Positions 51,046 through 59,977 are shown, counted from the first letter of the stretch. The stretch: 64,000 bases of DNA from Nitrospinaceae bacterium (GCA_024644405.1 JAHELC010000001.1:320854-384853), one strand, 5' to 3'. Numbers and translations are program-made. Notes: generated by a model not told the origin, from the letters alone.

Positions 51046-51112
51046 GGTCCGTACGCAAAGGTACCCCTCCTTCCTTTGTCCCCGGTCCTTGGCCAAGGAC
51101 CGGGGGCGGACC
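51046..51112. repeat. 26-bp perfect palindrome in a three-way inverted-repeat structure
   Basis: Between murB and ddl, positions 51080-51105 form a perfect palindrome with 13-bp arms (CCCCGGTCCTTGG then its complement) and no loop. Next to it CAAAGG (51056-51061) pairs with CCTTTG (51073-51078). GGTCCG (51046-51051) pairs with CGGACC (51107-51112) around both, so the whole could fold as a three-way junction. There is no T-run, so it is not a simple terminator. It could be a protein site, an RNA processing site or an inserted element. Confidence 0.7.
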
Positions 51113-51138
51113 GTTACATTTGATGCAAGGATGTGCTG

Positions 51139-52059
51139 TTGAAGTCGCTGAAACAAAAAACGATCGGCGTGCTGATGGGAGGGCTCTCCCCGGAGCGGGA
51201 AGTTTCATTGACTTCGGGGAAAGAGATCTTCAACGCCATCCAGAAGAAAGGGTTGAACGCTGAAATGATTGACGTGGACCACAACATCGGAGCCACCCTG
51301 GCGAAGCAGAAGATCGATCTGGCTTGTATCGCACTGCACGGCACCTGGGGCGAGGACGGCACGATTCAGGGAATTCTGGAGTATCTCAAAATCCCTTACA
51401 CCGGCTCGGGTGTTCTGGGAAGCGCTATCGCCTACAACAAGGTGGTGTCCAAGGAGATATTCATGGAACGCGGCATCCCCACGGCACCCTATCAGGTGAT
51501 CACCCTTGAAGATCGCAGCCGGGTGAAAAGAACGCTGGATTTGCCGGTGGTGGTGAAACCCGCCGATCAGGGATCGAGCATCGGCGTCAGCATTGTCCGC
51601 ACCGAACCCCAATGGGAAACGGCACTCGACGAGGCCTTCGAGGTTTCCGAGGAAATCCTGATTGAACAATATATCGAGGGCAAATTGCTGGCGGTTGGGA
51701 TGAATGGACCGCAACCCATGCCGATCGTGGAAATCGTTCCCAAATCGGGTTTCTATGATTACGAAGCGAAGTACACCGAGGGCAAAACGGATTATGTGTG
51801 CCCGGCGCAACTGAGCCCGGATGAAGAGAAACTGTGCCACGATGCGTCGGTCCGGGTGTTCAAGGCCCTCAAGGGCCGGGGATTCCCGCGCGTGGATTTG
51901 ATTCTGGACCAGGGCACCCCTTACGTCCTCGAAATGAACACCATACCGGGAATGACGCCGACCAGCCTGCTTCCCATGGCGGCACGCAAGTCCGGTCTGG
52001 AATTTGACGACCTGGTGATCGAAATTTTGAAGAACGCACGACTGGATTACAAAAACTAA
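51139..52059 (+). CDS. ddl: Ddl, D-alanine--D-alanine ligase
   Basis: A 306-aa ATP-grasp enzyme making the D-Ala-D-Ala dipeptide for MurF. N-terminal VLMGGLSPEREVSLTSG, LHGTWGEDGTIQG, VVKPADQGSSIGVS, the ATP-grasp FPRVDLILDQGTPYVLEMNT and IPGMTPTSLLP match DdlB. I prefer the TTG at 51139 because AAGGA lies seven bases upstream; the GTG at 51133 is too close to it. It follows the palindromic element. Confidence 0.95.
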   Translation: MKSLKQKTIGVLMGGLSPEREVSLTSGKEIFNAIQKKGLNAEMIDVDHNIGATLAKQKIDLACIALHGTWGEDGTIQGILEYLKIPYTGSGVLGSAIAYNKVVSKEIFMERGIPTAPYQVITLEDRSRVKRTLDLPVVVKPADQGSSIGVSIVRTEPQWETALDEAFEVSEEILIEQYIEGKLLAVGMNGPQPMPIVEIVPKSGFYDYEAKYTEGKTDYVCPAQLSPDEEKLCHDASVRVFKALKGRGFPRVDLILDQGTPYVLEMNTIPGMTPTSLLPMAARKSGLEFDDLVIEILKNARLDYKN

Positions 52060-52065
52060 AACACC

Positions 52066-52977
52066 ATGATGAATTACACCTTGAAAAAACCCAAAGGATC
52101 CCGCCTCAACTGGGGAGAGGTTCATTCGCGTCAGCGGAAAAACCACAAACGTCCGGGCAAGGTTCTGAAAGGGCGCAAAATCAAAAACCGCCAGAGCGGT
52201 TTCCGGGAACGCGCGAAAGCCTTCCTGGACGTCATCGCCAAAGCGGTCCTGGTCATGATCATGGGTTATGGAGCGTTTCATGGTTACCGGTTTGTCACCA
52301 CCGCGCCGCAGTTTACCGTAGCCCAGATCCATTTTTCCGGAAACGAGAAGGTCAGCCTGCATACCCTGGAGGGTATAGCCCGGCCGCTGTTGGGACAAAA
52401 CATATTCCAGCTCGACCTGCAGTCCGTCACCGAACGGTTCAAGGCCAATCCCTGGATTGAAAATGTATCCGCCGTGCGCCGGTTGCCGCGCGGAATCCGT
52501 ATCGAGGTTCAGGAACGAACCCCGTTCGCACGGATCCAGCTGGACAAAACTTATCTGATGGATCACTACGGAGTATTGATCGTTCCCGACAACAAAAAAT
52601 ACGGCGCTCTGCCCCTGATCACGGGAGTGAAAGTACGCCGGGTCGAGCTGGGCAACGAAATCCCGGTGGCGGGAATCGTGCCGGGGTTGCAGGCCATGCA
52701 CTTCATGAATCAACTGGGCGCGTTCAAGGACGATCCCATTCAGAAATTTCATATGTCCAGTCCACGCAAGCTGGTATTCACCACCGAAAGCCGGGGGATC
52801 GATATCTATCTGGCGGTGGACCGGATTCAGGAAGGTTTTGAGAATTTGAAGATAATACTCGACGCCATGGATTCCAATCTTTCCGGGATTCATTACATCG
52901 ACCTGTCCTTCAAGGACAAGGTGGTGGTCAAGAAAAACCGGATGGAACCGCGGCGCGGGATCGTACACAAGATTTAA
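52066..52977 (+). CDS. ftsQ: FtsQ, cell division protein with POTRA domain
   Basis: A 303-aa bitopic protein: a long basic cytoplasmic N-terminus (about 60 residues, rich in Lys and Arg), one membrane helix (about 62-80, KAVLVMIMGYGAFHGYRF), then a periplasmic POTRA domain (FTVAQIHFSGNEKVSLHTLE) and beta domain (FKANPWIENVSAVRRLPRGI). It joins FtsL in the divisome and recruits downstream proteins. Start at 52066, six bases past ddl; an ATG one codon later is equally possible. Confidence 0.92.
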   Translation: MMNYTLKKPKGSRLNWGEVHSRQRKNHKRPGKVLKGRKIKNRQSGFRERAKAFLDVIAKAVLVMIMGYGAFHGYRFVTTAPQFTVAQIHFSGNEKVSLHTLEGIARPLLGQNIFQLDLQSVTERFKANPWIENVSAVRRLPRGIRIEVQERTPFARIQLDKTYLMDHYGVLIVPDNKKYGALPLITGVKVRRVELGNEIPVAGIVPGLQAMHFMNQLGAFKDDPIQKFHMSSPRKLVFTTESRGIDIYLAVDRIQEGFENLKIILDAMDSNLSGIHYIDLSFKDKVVVKKNRMEPRRGIVHKI

Positions 52978-53001
52978 CCGTTTTTTGAAAAGGGGACACA
53001 C

Positions 53002-54234
53002 ATGTCCAAAAAACAAAACTACATCGTCGGCCTGGACATCGGCACAACCAAAATCTGTTGCATCATCGCCGAGGTCACGCCTCAGGGCGAGATCGAAATC
53101 ATCGGTCTCGGCCAGTCGCCCTCCCGCGGCCTGCGCAAGGGGGTGGTGGTCAATATCGACGGCACGGTCGAATCAATCCGCAGTGCGGTCGAGGAGGCGG
53201 AACTGATGGCGGGAGCGGAGATTGATTCCGTCTTTGTGGGAATCGCCGGCGGCCACATCAAAAGCATGAACAGCCACGGCATCATCGCGGCGAAGCACAA
53301 GGAGATCAACCACCACGATGTGGACCGCGTGATCGAAGCGGCAAAGGCCATCGCCATTCCCCTGGACCGCGAAGTGATCCATGTCCTGCCGCAGGAATAT
53401 ATCGTGGACAACCAGGACGGTATCAAAACGCCTCTCGGCATGGCGGGGATACGGCTGGAGGCCAAGGTGCATATCGTCACTGCCGCCGTCACTTCGGCGC
53501 AGAACATCGTCAAATGCGTCAACAAGGCGGGACTGGGCGTACAGGATATCGTGCTGGAACAGCTTGCCTCAAGCGAGGCGGTGCTCTCCGCCGATGAAAA
53601 GGAATTGGGCGTGGCGTTGATCGATATCGGCGGCGGCACTTCCGACCTGGCGATTTTCTACCAGGGCGCGATCAAGCACACCTCGGTGCTGGCTATCGCG
53701 GGTGCGCAGGTGACCAACGACATCGCCATCGGACTCCGCACCCCCAACGCCGAAGCGGAAAAAATCAAACACGCGCATGGATGCGCTTACTCCAGCCTGA
53801 TCAAGCACGACGACACGATCGAAATTTCCACCGTCGGCGGGCGGAGTACGCTCAAGGTATCGCGGCAGATTCTCAGCGAAATCATCGAAGCGCGCATCCG
53901 GGAAATGTTTGAAATGCTCAACCACGAAATCCAGACGTCCGGATTCCAGGACAGCATTTCTTCCGGCATCGTCATCACGGGCGGCTCGGCCTGCGTGGAA
54001 GGCATGGCGGATCTGGCAGAGGAAGTTTTTCAGGTGCCGGTCCGCATCGGCACTCCCATGGGTCTCGGCGGCCTGGTGGATGTGGTGACCAACCCCATCT
54101 ACGCCACCAGCACGGGGCTGATTCATTACGGAGAAAAAAGTTATAAAGCGGGCCGCACCATGGACCTGCAAGGCAGGAATCTATTTGAAAAAATCTTCAG
54201 CCGCATGAAGGGCTGGACTGAAGAATTCTTTTAG
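53002..54234 (+). CDS. ftsA: FtsA, actin-like membrane tether of FtsZ
   Basis: A 410-aa actin-fold ATPase that anchors FtsZ to the membrane. N-terminal [16 protein letters not shown], the 1C domain, phosphate 2 motif [17 protein letters not shown], and [19 protein letters not shown]. The C-terminus ends with an amphipathic helix ([17 protein letters not shown]) that would sit in the membrane. GGGG lies before the ATG. ftsZ follows 17 bp downstream. Confidence 0.96.
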   Translation: MSKKQNYIVGLDIGTTKICCIIAEVTPQGEIEIIGLGQSPSRGLRKGVVVNIDGTVESIRSAVEEAELMAGAEIDSVFVGIAGGHIKSMNSHGIIAAKHKEINHHDVDRVIEAAKAIAIPLDREVIHVLPQEYIVDNQDGIKTPLGMAGIRLEAKVHIVTAAVTSAQNIVKCVNKAGLGVQDIVLEQLASSEAVLSADEKELGVALIDIGGGTSDLAIFYQGAIKHTSVLAIAGAQVTNDIAIGLRTPNAEAEKIKHAHGCAYSSLIKHDDTIEISTVGGRSTLKVSRQILSEIIEARIREMFEMLNHEIQTSGFQDSISSGIVITGGSACVEGMADLAEEVFQVPVRIGTPMGLGGLVDVVTNPIYATSTGLIHYGEKSYKAGRTMDLQGRNLFEKIFSRMKGWTEEFF

Positions 54235-54251
54235 TCACCAAGGAGGAAACA

Positions 54252-55436
54252 ATGGGCATGATTGAATTTGAACCAACCAATGATTATTCGGCGAATATCA
54301 AGGTCATCGGCATCGGCGGGGGCGGCGGCAACGCGGTCAACGCCATGGTGCGTTCCAACATCCAGGGGGTGGAGTTTATCCAGGCGAACACCGACATGCA
54401 AACGCTCGACGCCTCCCCCTGCCAGCACAAAATACGGATCGGGACGGAATTGACGCGCGGTCTCGGCGCCGGGTCCAATCCCGAGACCGGGAAAATGGCG
54501 GCAGAGGAAAGCCGCGAACATTTGTACGACGTGCTGGAAGGCTCGGACATGGTCTTTCTCACCGCCGGCATGGGCGGAGGCACCGGTACCGGCGCCACGC
54601 CGGTCATCGCGGAAATCGCCCGGGAAGTGGGGGCGCTCACCGTCGGTGTGGTCACCAAGCCTTTTATGTTTGAAGGCAGCCGGCGTCAAAAGCAGGCCGA
54701 GGAAGGAATCGAGGAATTGAAGGAAGCGGTCGATACCCTGATCGTTATTCCCAACCAGAAGCTGCTGAGCTTCATCGGCAAGCAAACCTCGCTGGGCACC
54801 GCGTTCTCCCAGGTCGACGACGTTCTGCGTCAGGCGGTGTGCAGTATCTCGGATTTGATCGTGATTCCGGGATTGATCAATCTCGACTTCGCGGACGTCA
54901 AAACCATCATGTGCGGCATGGGAAAAGCGCTGATGGGCGGCGGTATCGCCTCCGGTGAAAACCGGGCCATTGAGGCGGCCCAGCGTGCCATCTCCAGCCC
55001 GCTGCTGGACGAGGCATCGGTCGAAGGCGCCCGCGGGATTCTCATCAACATCACCGGTGGGGAAGACCTCACCCTGCACGACGTCAACGAGGCGGCCATG
55101 CTGATTCAAAAAAGCGCCCACGAAGATGCCCATATCATCTTCGGTGCGGTGGTGGACGAATCGATGAAAGAGGACATGCGCGTGACGGTGATCGCCACCG
55201 GATTCGAGAAGGATGAGCGCCAACGGCTCTTTCTCGCGCCACAGGAGCCCAGCGCCATGCCCATGAAAAAAGTGGTGAACGGGCCGGATGTGGAAGCGGA
55301 TATGGAAAATCATCCCGCGTACCAACAGGAAAGCTTGAAGGAACTGGCGGATATCATCCGGAAAGAATCTCCGGACACGCTGTCCAACAGTTCAAATTTC
55401 GATATCCCGACGTTCCTGCGGAAACACGCCGATTGA
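54252..55436 (+). CDS. ftsZ: FtsZ, tubulin-like division GTPase
   Basis: A 394-aa tubulin homologue forming the Z-ring. N-terminal [18 protein letters not shown], the tubulin signature [17 protein letters not shown] near residue 105, and the T7 loop [11 protein letters not shown] are present. A linker of about 50 residues follows, and the conserved C-terminal peptide [11 protein letters not shown] that binds FtsA closes the protein. A consensus ribosome site AAGGAGG precedes the ATG. Last gene of the dcw cluster. Confidence 0.97.
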   Translation: MGMIEFEPTNDYSANIKVIGIGGGGGNAVNAMVRSNIQGVEFIQANTDMQTLDASPCQHKIRIGTELTRGLGAGSNPETGKMAAEESREHLYDVLEGSDMVFLTAGMGGGTGTGATPVIAEIAREVGALTVGVVTKPFMFEGSRRQKQAEEGIEELKEAVDTLIVIPNQKLLSFIGKQTSLGTAFSQVDDVLRQAVCSISDLIVIPGLINLDFADVKTIMCGMGKALMGGGIASGENRAIEAAQRAISSPLLDEASVEGARGILINITGGEDLTLHDVNEAAMLIQKSAHEDAHIIFGAVVDESMKEDMRVTVIATGFEKDERQRLFLAPQEPSAMPMKKVVNGPDVEADMENHPAYQQESLKELADIIRKESPDTLSNSSNFDIPTFLRKHAD

Positions 55437-55668
55437 TCCGCAGGGCGGCGAACCGCCACGGGCCAGCGTGACGCTGGGCTCAATTTCTAAATTGCGCTCA
55501 GTTGTATTCTCTAGAAGTCAACACCCTGCCAGATCCCCCTCCGGGCAGGAGCTGGCGAAAGTAACTTTACAATCGCGCCATAACGCCTCAGCAAAGTTGG
55601 CTCTGCGCCGAGCAGGGTCGCCCAGAGAGGAGAGGGAGCCGGTCTTCCGGTTTCCTCCCCTCCCTCCT
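55437..55668. repeat. intergenic region after ftsZ with repeat unit C
   Basis: About 230 bp between convergent ftsZ and the DUF547 gene. It starts with a GGCGG/CCGCC hairpin and the palindrome CCAGCGTGACGCTGG (55463-55477), the inverted form of unit C. A G/U-tolerant hairpin (GGGAGCCGG near 55629, CCGGTTTCC near 55642) lies near the right end, without a clear T-run. No gene is visible. Confidence 0.65.
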
Positions 55669-56448
55669 TCAATTCCTCTTGTTCAAATCCCAGTTGTAAT
55701 CCAGATAGGAAACGTCGAGGTTTCCCTTTTTCAGGAAAGCCCGGTCTTTCTCCGGTGCGTAGCGGGAGAGGAACGGCAGGACCCCGCCTTTCGGTTCAAA
55801 GTCTTCTTCGAACCAGTCGAAAATTTTTGAGAGCGTCACCCGCCCCTTGCTACGCTCGATCTGGAGTCCCTTACCCCTGTTTTCCAGAAACCGCTTGAAC
55901 TGATCATCGAGTTGCGCATCCAACCGGTCCGCCGTGTAGGCTTCCTTGCGCAGGTCGGGACAACTCACCGATGCACAGACGATGGCGACATGGATGCGCG
56001 GGTCCCCCATCTTCCGTAAAGTTTCGTGCTCGATGTCATTCAGGGTGACCTCCTGGCCGCCGACCACCCCCACCTTCTTTTTCCAGACCGATTCGAACAG
56101 GCTCCCGGCGTCCTTGATGCTGTCTACCGGGTAATGGTCCACCACCATTTTGACCGCCATGATGTTGTAGACGTTGATCCAGAAGGTCATTTTTTCTTTG
56201 GAGGTTTTCAGCGTATCGGGAGCAAACGATTTCAGATCCGCGATCAGTTGCGCATACGCCGGGTCCTTCTTCATACCGGGATAATCGACCCCGGCCAGCC
56301 GCACACCGGCGATGGTGGTCGGTCCCACGTGTTTTTTCACCAATCCGTCCCAGCCCAGGAAATCGAAGGCCCAGGCCGAGGACGGCGCCAGCACCAGACA
56401 TAGGATCAACACCCAGAATTTTTCGAAGAAGACGCGTTTCATGGACAT
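55669..56448 (-). CDS. exported DUF547-domain protein
   Basis: A 259-aa protein with a Sec signal peptide (MKRVFFEKFWVLILCLVLAP, cleavage near SAWA-FD) and a DUF547 domain: KMTFWINVYNIMAVKMVVDH, IKDAGSLFESVWKKKVG, TLNDIEHETLRKMGDPRIH, and VCASVSCPDLRKEAYTADRL. The conserved cysteines (ASVSCPDL) and asparagine-rich start hint at a thiol-type active site, but no activity is known to me for the family. Start at 56448 with AAGGA upstream. Periplasmic. Confidence 0.88.
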   Translation of the reverse strand: MSMKRVFFEKFWVLILCLVLAPSSAWAFDFLGWDGLVKKHVGPTTIAGVRLAGVDYPGMKKDPAYAQLIADLKSFAPDTLKTSKEKMTFWINVYNIMAVKMVVDHYPVDSIKDAGSLFESVWKKKVGVVGGQEVTLNDIEHETLRKMGDPRIHVAIVCASVSCPDLRKEAYTADRLDAQLDDQFKRFLENRGKGLQIERSKGRVTLSKIFDWFEEDFEPKGGVLPFLSRYAPEKDRAFLKKGNLDVSYLDYNWDLNKRN

Positions 56449-56594
56449 TTCCAAATCCTTTAAATGCATTTTAAAATTTAAGCGGTATAATGACATGGTT
56501 AACACTCCCAGGGCGAACGGTAATTGTATTCATAGAAATGGTTCCCTGTTTAGTCCCTCCCGGAAGCGTTCCCTTACACTTTTTTGATACCCGC

Positions 56595-57440
56595 ATGAAT
56601 CCCGATCCCAAAGAATTGCTGTATGTTTCCGACCTGGACGGCACCTTGCTGGACATGCACGGCGAGTTTCCCCGTCCCTGGGTGGATCGCCTGAACCGCC
56701 TGATCGACCGCGGCCTCAAATTCACCATCGCCACGGCCCGCAACTACGATTCGGTCCACCCCATTTTACACGAGGTGAACCTGCAACTGCCGGTCATTCT
56801 GTTCAACGGGGCCTACCTGACCCATTTCGAGACCGGGGAGAACCTCGAGCAGTCCAATTATATCCAGCGCGACGTGGTCTATGAACTGCTGGAACGGGTC
56901 GCCCCGCTGGAGCAGGATCCGTTCGTCTATACGTTCGATGAAATGCACCGCCTGTATTACCGCAACGCCACCAACGCGGGCTCGCAGGCTTACCTGAAAA
57001 GCCTGGAAGGCGACGACCGACTGCAATATGTCGATGAATATCAATTCAAAGACGGCGAACAGATTGCCGGCCTGCTGCTGATCGACACTCCGGTCCTACT
57101 GGACCCCGTCCACCGGCAACTGCGCGAGCGGTTCCCGGATCACCTCAACCTGTACTTCGCGAAAGACATCGCCCATCCCAAATTTCACTGGCTGCAGATG
57201 TTCCACCACCACGCCGACAAGGGCAAAATGCTGCGCACCCTGTCCGAGCATCTGCATACCCCGTTATCGCAGATCGTGGTGTTCGGGGATTACCTCAACG
57301 ACCTTGAAATGTTTGAGATTGCCGGGAAAGCGGTGGCCATGGGCAACGCCCTGCCGGAGCTGCAGGCGGCGGCTCACCAGGTGATCGGCACCAATTCGAA
57401 GGGCGCGGTGCTGGATTATCTGGAATCCCTGGGATTCTAA
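56595..57440 (+). CDS. HAD-family phosphatase (Cof type)
   Basis: A 281-aa HAD IIB-subfamily hydrolase. Motif I VSDLDGTLLDMHG (nucleophile Asp), motif II TIATARNYDS, motif III lysine in HHHADKGKMLRTL, and motif IV VVFGDYLNDLEMFEIAG. Cof-type enzymes remove phosphate from sugar phosphates, flavin or PLP; the substrate cannot be told here. The ATG at 56595 lies just past the region transcribed for the divergent DUF547 gene. No strong ribosome site. Confidence 0.88.
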   Translation: MNPDPKELLYVSDLDGTLLDMHGEFPRPWVDRLNRLIDRGLKFTIATARNYDSVHPILHEVNLQLPVILFNGAYLTHFETGENLEQSNYIQRDVVYELLERVAPLEQDPFVYTFDEMHRLYYRNATNAGSQAYLKSLEGDDRLQYVDEYQFKDGEQIAGLLLIDTPVLLDPVHRQLRERFPDHLNLYFAKDIAHPKFHWLQMFHHHADKGKMLRTLSEHLHTPLSQIVVFGDYLNDLEMFEIAGKAVAMGNALPELQAAAHQVIGTNSKGAVLDYLESLGF

Positions 57441-57482
57441 ATACCACTGGCTCCAGGGAGCCCATTGGAGTAGAATCAAACC

Positions 57483-58133
57483 ATGACTGATAAAGAACAG
57501 CCGCAGGAACCGGAAAAGACAGTCTACCAGCGCGACAAAACCGCGCCGGAACCGAAGGTCCCCGACAAGCCGGAAGGCGAGGCACCGAAGCGCCCGGTTG
57601 TCAAACCGCGCAAGGTGTTCCAGGCGAAGAAAGTCAAAATCCAGTCGAAGAAACCGCTGGAGCATCGCGTCCGTCACATCCTGGTGTCCAGCGTTGAAGC
57701 CGCCAACCTGATCCGGCAGACGGTCCAGGATTTCCAAATGGAACTGGCGAATGAGCCGACGGACGATCCTGACAAGGAATATCAGGATTACGAAAAGATC
57801 GAAAAGTTTTTTGCGCGCCTGGCGAAAAAATACAGCGTCTGCCCCAGCAAGGCGGTGGGCGGCGACTTGGAATGGATCTACCCCAAGATGCCGGAGATTG
57901 AAGGCATCCTCTCCAAAGAACTGCGCGATGAAATCCTGAAATGTGAAAAATTCGTGATCCCCGAGCCGATCAAATCGAAATTCGGGCTACACATCGTTCT
58001 GGTGTGTGAAACGCAGATCTGCAAAAAAATGGTGGAAGAACAGGAAAAACTCGACCCGCGCTACGAAGCCCTCGCCGCCAAAGATGCCCCCCGAACACAA
58101 GCTCCCCCTTCCAGTATGGATATTCCCTCCTGA
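57483..58133 (+). CDS. PpiC-type (parvulin) peptidyl-prolyl isomerase, cytoplasmic form
   Basis: A 216-aa protein without a signal peptide. The first 60 residues are a Pro/Lys-rich, probably disordered tail (EPKVPDKPEGEAPKRPV). A parvulin domain follows (HRVRHILVSSVEAANLIRQ, FFARLAKKYSVCPSKAVGGD, LEWIYPKMPEIEG, KFGLHIVLVCET). It lies 42 bp after the HAD gene. Its stop codon lies inside the first bases of a unit B repeat. Confidence 0.85.
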   Translation: MTDKEQPQEPEKTVYQRDKTAPEPKVPDKPEGEAPKRPVVKPRKVFQAKKVKIQSKKPLEHRVRHILVSSVEAANLIRQTVQDFQMELANEPTDDPDKEYQDYEKIEKFFARLAKKYSVCPSKAVGGDLEWIYPKMPEIEGILSKELRDEILKCEKFVIPEPIKSKFGLHIVLVCETQICKKMVEEQEKLDPRYEALAAKDAPRTQAPPSSMDIPS

Positions 58134-58236
58134 CCGGCGAGCCGCCGGTGGCAATTCTTTTCCCTATTCCCTTTTCCAGATTCATCCGTGTTTATCTATG
58201 TTGATCTGTGGTTAATTTGGGTCCAGCGTCACGCGG
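58134..58236. repeat. composite intergenic repeat (units B and C)
   Basis: Unit B (CCGGCGAGCCGCCGGTGGCA, 58134-58153) begins at the stop of the parvulin gene. A segment resembling a widespread environmental repeat (ATCCGTGTTTATCTATGTTG, near 58183) follows, then unit C (GGGTCCAGCGTCACGCGGGT, 58219-58238), ending at the next gene. The arrangement copies that at 37.0-37.2 kb in part. Confidence 0.75.
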
Positions 58237-58237
58237 G

Positions 58238-58327
58238 TTACATCTTGAACCAAAAGAGAATGCCGGCGAGCACAACGATCGCCAGTGTTCCGTATCCCAT
58301 GATCTTCAGCATCTTGTCGCTTTCCAT
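58238..58327 (-). CDS. very small membrane peptide, 29 aa
   Basis: The ATG at 58327 has GGGAG eight bases upstream and encodes MESDKMLKIMGYG followed by one hydrophobic helix (LAIVVLAGILFWF) ending KM. A longer open frame to 58570 overlaps the HNH gene and is not protein-like there, so only the short form is proposed. It follows the HNH gene by 20 bp on the same strand. No family recognised; peptides of this length are easily overcalled. Confidence 0.5.
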   Translation of the reverse strand: MESDKMLKIMGYGTLAIVVLAGILFWFKM

Positions 58328-58347
58328 GTACCCGCTCCCGTACTGGT

Positions 58348-58677
58348 CTAAAAATTGATCTTCGAGTTCATCTGGTTTTTGAGGATGAGTTCCGCTGCCG
58401 TATAGTATTTCTTGTCGCTGTTGCACGGCTTGCACGCCACCACGACATTCCCCCTGGTGCTCTTGCCGCCGCGCGACACGGGCACGATGTGGTCCATGGT
58501 GAGATCCTTCTTGGCGAAGTTCTGCCCGCAATAATAACACTCGCCCTTTTCGAGCTGGTTCTGCCACCATACCGACGCCTTGAGCGCCTTCGCCTTTTCT
58601 TTTTCCTTTTTGACGCTCTCCGGGCTGGGCGCGGCGGGTTCCCGGCCCTTCTTACCTCGTTGTCGTTTCGCCACCAT
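58348..58677 (-). CDS. HNH-family endonuclease-like protein
   Basis: A 109-aa protein: a basic, disordered N-terminus (KRQRGKKGREPAAPSP), then an HNH domain with zinc knuckle CYYCGQNF, the catalytic MDHIVPVSRGG and NVVVACKPCNSDK. Free-standing HNH proteins of this type occur as housekeeping nucleases of unknown role and in phages; nothing mobile surrounds this one. Start taken at 58677 (MVAKRQ). Confidence 0.85.
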   Translation of the reverse strand: MVAKRQRGKKGREPAAPSPESVKKEKEKAKALKASVWWQNQLEKGECYYCGQNFAKKDLTMDHIVPVSRGGKSTRGNVVVACKPCNSDKKYYTAAELILKNQMNSKINF

Positions 58678-58751
58678 TAAACCGTTTAAGATCAAAAGAG
58701 TTCATATTCAGCCAAAGCTCACGTACCGTCGCGGAGCGACCGCTTTTCTTC

Positions 58752-59216
58752 TTATTGCGCTGTTTCTTTGTGGCCATAGGTTCGTATCAGTTTAAAGGGA
58801 TTCATATCCAACCGCACCGCGCGCACCGTGCCCGACAGACTGCCCTGCGGGAACCAGAAATTCTCGCCAACGTCGAAGGCAAACCCCATCGCGCCGGAAA
58901 GCCGCGTCTGCCAGGTCCAGAAACAACTGCCGTAGCCGATCTCGAAGATGGGGTCTATATGCAGGATAAAGGTCTTACCGCGCGATTCAAACTCATACTT
59001 CAGCTCGTACAGGCTTTGCAGTTCCAGCTTGTTGGGCAAACGCCAGTCGGAATGACCCCCAAGCTTTCTGCGGTTGAGTTCCACGACGTATTTCTCGGCA
59101 TCGTACCAGGTGACGTAGTTCCCGGTCTCGGCGTAGCCGTAACTCTCCTGCCACATCAGGCCGGTCACCGAATCGGTCAGCGTGCCGTCGCCGTTGTCGG
59201 TATAGCGCTCGGTCAT
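58752..59216 (-). CDS. DUF1566 (Lcl-type) domain protein
   Basis: A 154-aa protein consisting of a single DUF1566 domain, a C-type-lectin-like fold: RYTDNGDGTLTDSVTGLMWQ, WYDAEKYVVELNRRKLGGHS, DWRLPNKLELQSLYEL, then WTWQTRLSGAMGFAFDVG and VRAVR. Such domains are often in exported or surface proteins, but this one has no signal peptide. Its start overlaps the YkgJ-family stop (ATGA), so the two are translationally coupled. Confidence 0.85.
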   Translation of the reverse strand: MTERYTDNGDGTLTDSVTGLMWQESYGYAETGNYVTWYDAEKYVVELNRRKLGGHSDWRLPNKLELQSLYELKYEFESRGKTFILHIDPIFEIGYGSCFWTWQTRLSGAMGFAFDVGENFWFPQGSLSGTVRAVRLDMNPFKLIRTYGHKETAQ

Positions 59217-59569
59217 GCCAGGCGTTCCAGCGGAGTTTGACGCTCGAAGCTGTAACCGCAGGCGTCGATATCGTTCGGCGCATCCGGGTACTTGAGGCAC
59301 AGCAGGGGTTTTTCGGGAGAGTCGTGGACCTTGCACCCGTTGTCCTCCGTCAATTGACTGCACGGGATATCGACCTCGTAAAACAGCGCGTTGCCTGGAA
59401 TATCCTCCCCCACCACACGAATCCCCCGGTAGCCGAGGTAACGCTCCAACTCCTCCCGGTTGCCATGCTGGCGCAGAGTCACATCCCTTACCACCGTCAT
59501 ATTCACCGTCCGGCAACACTCCCCGCATTGATGGCATTCCCCGGTTCGATTAAGCATATTGTTTTCCAT
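59213..59569 (-). CDS. YkgJ-family cysteine-cluster protein
   Basis: A 118-aa protein of the YkgJ/CxxCxxCC family. N-terminal CHQCGECCRTVNM, then VDIPCSQLTEDNGCKVHD and KPLLCLKYPD, with about eight cysteines likely to bind zinc or an Fe-S cluster. Cytoplasmic. The function of the family is not established. It is the first gene of a two-gene unit with the DUF1566 protein. Confidence 0.88.
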   Translation of the reverse strand: MENNMLNRTGECHQCGECCRTVNMTVVRDVTLRQHGNREELERYLGYRGIRVVGEDIPGNALFYEVDIPCSQLTEDNGCKVHDSPEKPLLCLKYPDAPNDIDACGYSFERQTPLERLA

Positions 59570-59900
59570 TTATTCGTTGTTCACTCCCCACTTCAGGCCA
59601 TTATCCTAACATATCTTTTAAGGGATACTGCGGGAGGTAGAGTGCTGGTAGTGTCTCAATTCGGCCCAAAGCGGACACTCGATTAAGGCAAGGAAGACGC
59701 CTGCTCTTACTTCAACTTCCATGGAGAAGGCTTAACGCTTCATGGTCCCGGGAAAACATAAAGACGTGAATCCAGGAAAAATGGGTCCGCTCCGTTGATC
59801 AACAAGAAAAGACAACCTAAAAAAATGGAAACGTCCGTTCTGGAAGCGTGCGCCATTTCCCAAAACCCTTTTTCAAGGCCAGCCCTCCAAAAATTAATAT
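59570..59900. other. intergenic region with dispersed motif
   Basis: About 330 bases before the Fur-boxed promoter. It holds one copy (reversed) of GTCCGCTTTGGG (59665-59676), which recurs at 60575-60586 and 63773-63784. I see no gene, RNA or terminator. Confidence 0.4.
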
Positions 59901-59933
59901 TTGACAATAATAATGAAATTGATTATCATTATC
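59901..59933 (+). promoter_or_regulatory. sigma70 promoter overlapped by a Fur box
   Basis: -35 TTGACA (59901-59906), 17-base spacer, -10 TATCAT (59924-59929). GAAATTGATTATCATTATC (59915-59933) matches the classical 19-bp Fur box GATAATGATAATCATTATC at 16 of 19 positions and covers the -10. Iron-loaded Fur would block this promoter. It drives the 52-aa peptide and fur, so fur should be autoregulated by iron. Confidence 0.88.
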
Positions 59934-59977
59934 ATATTGAAGGTGGGAGCTAATCTATCTAAAGTAAGGAGAAGCAA

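Noticed and set aside
51205-53016. 603-aa minus-strand open frame
   Set aside because: Antisense to ddl and ftsQ, which are both well supported. Composition (many His, Phe, Arg, Gln) is typical of an antisense shadow in GC-rich DNA.
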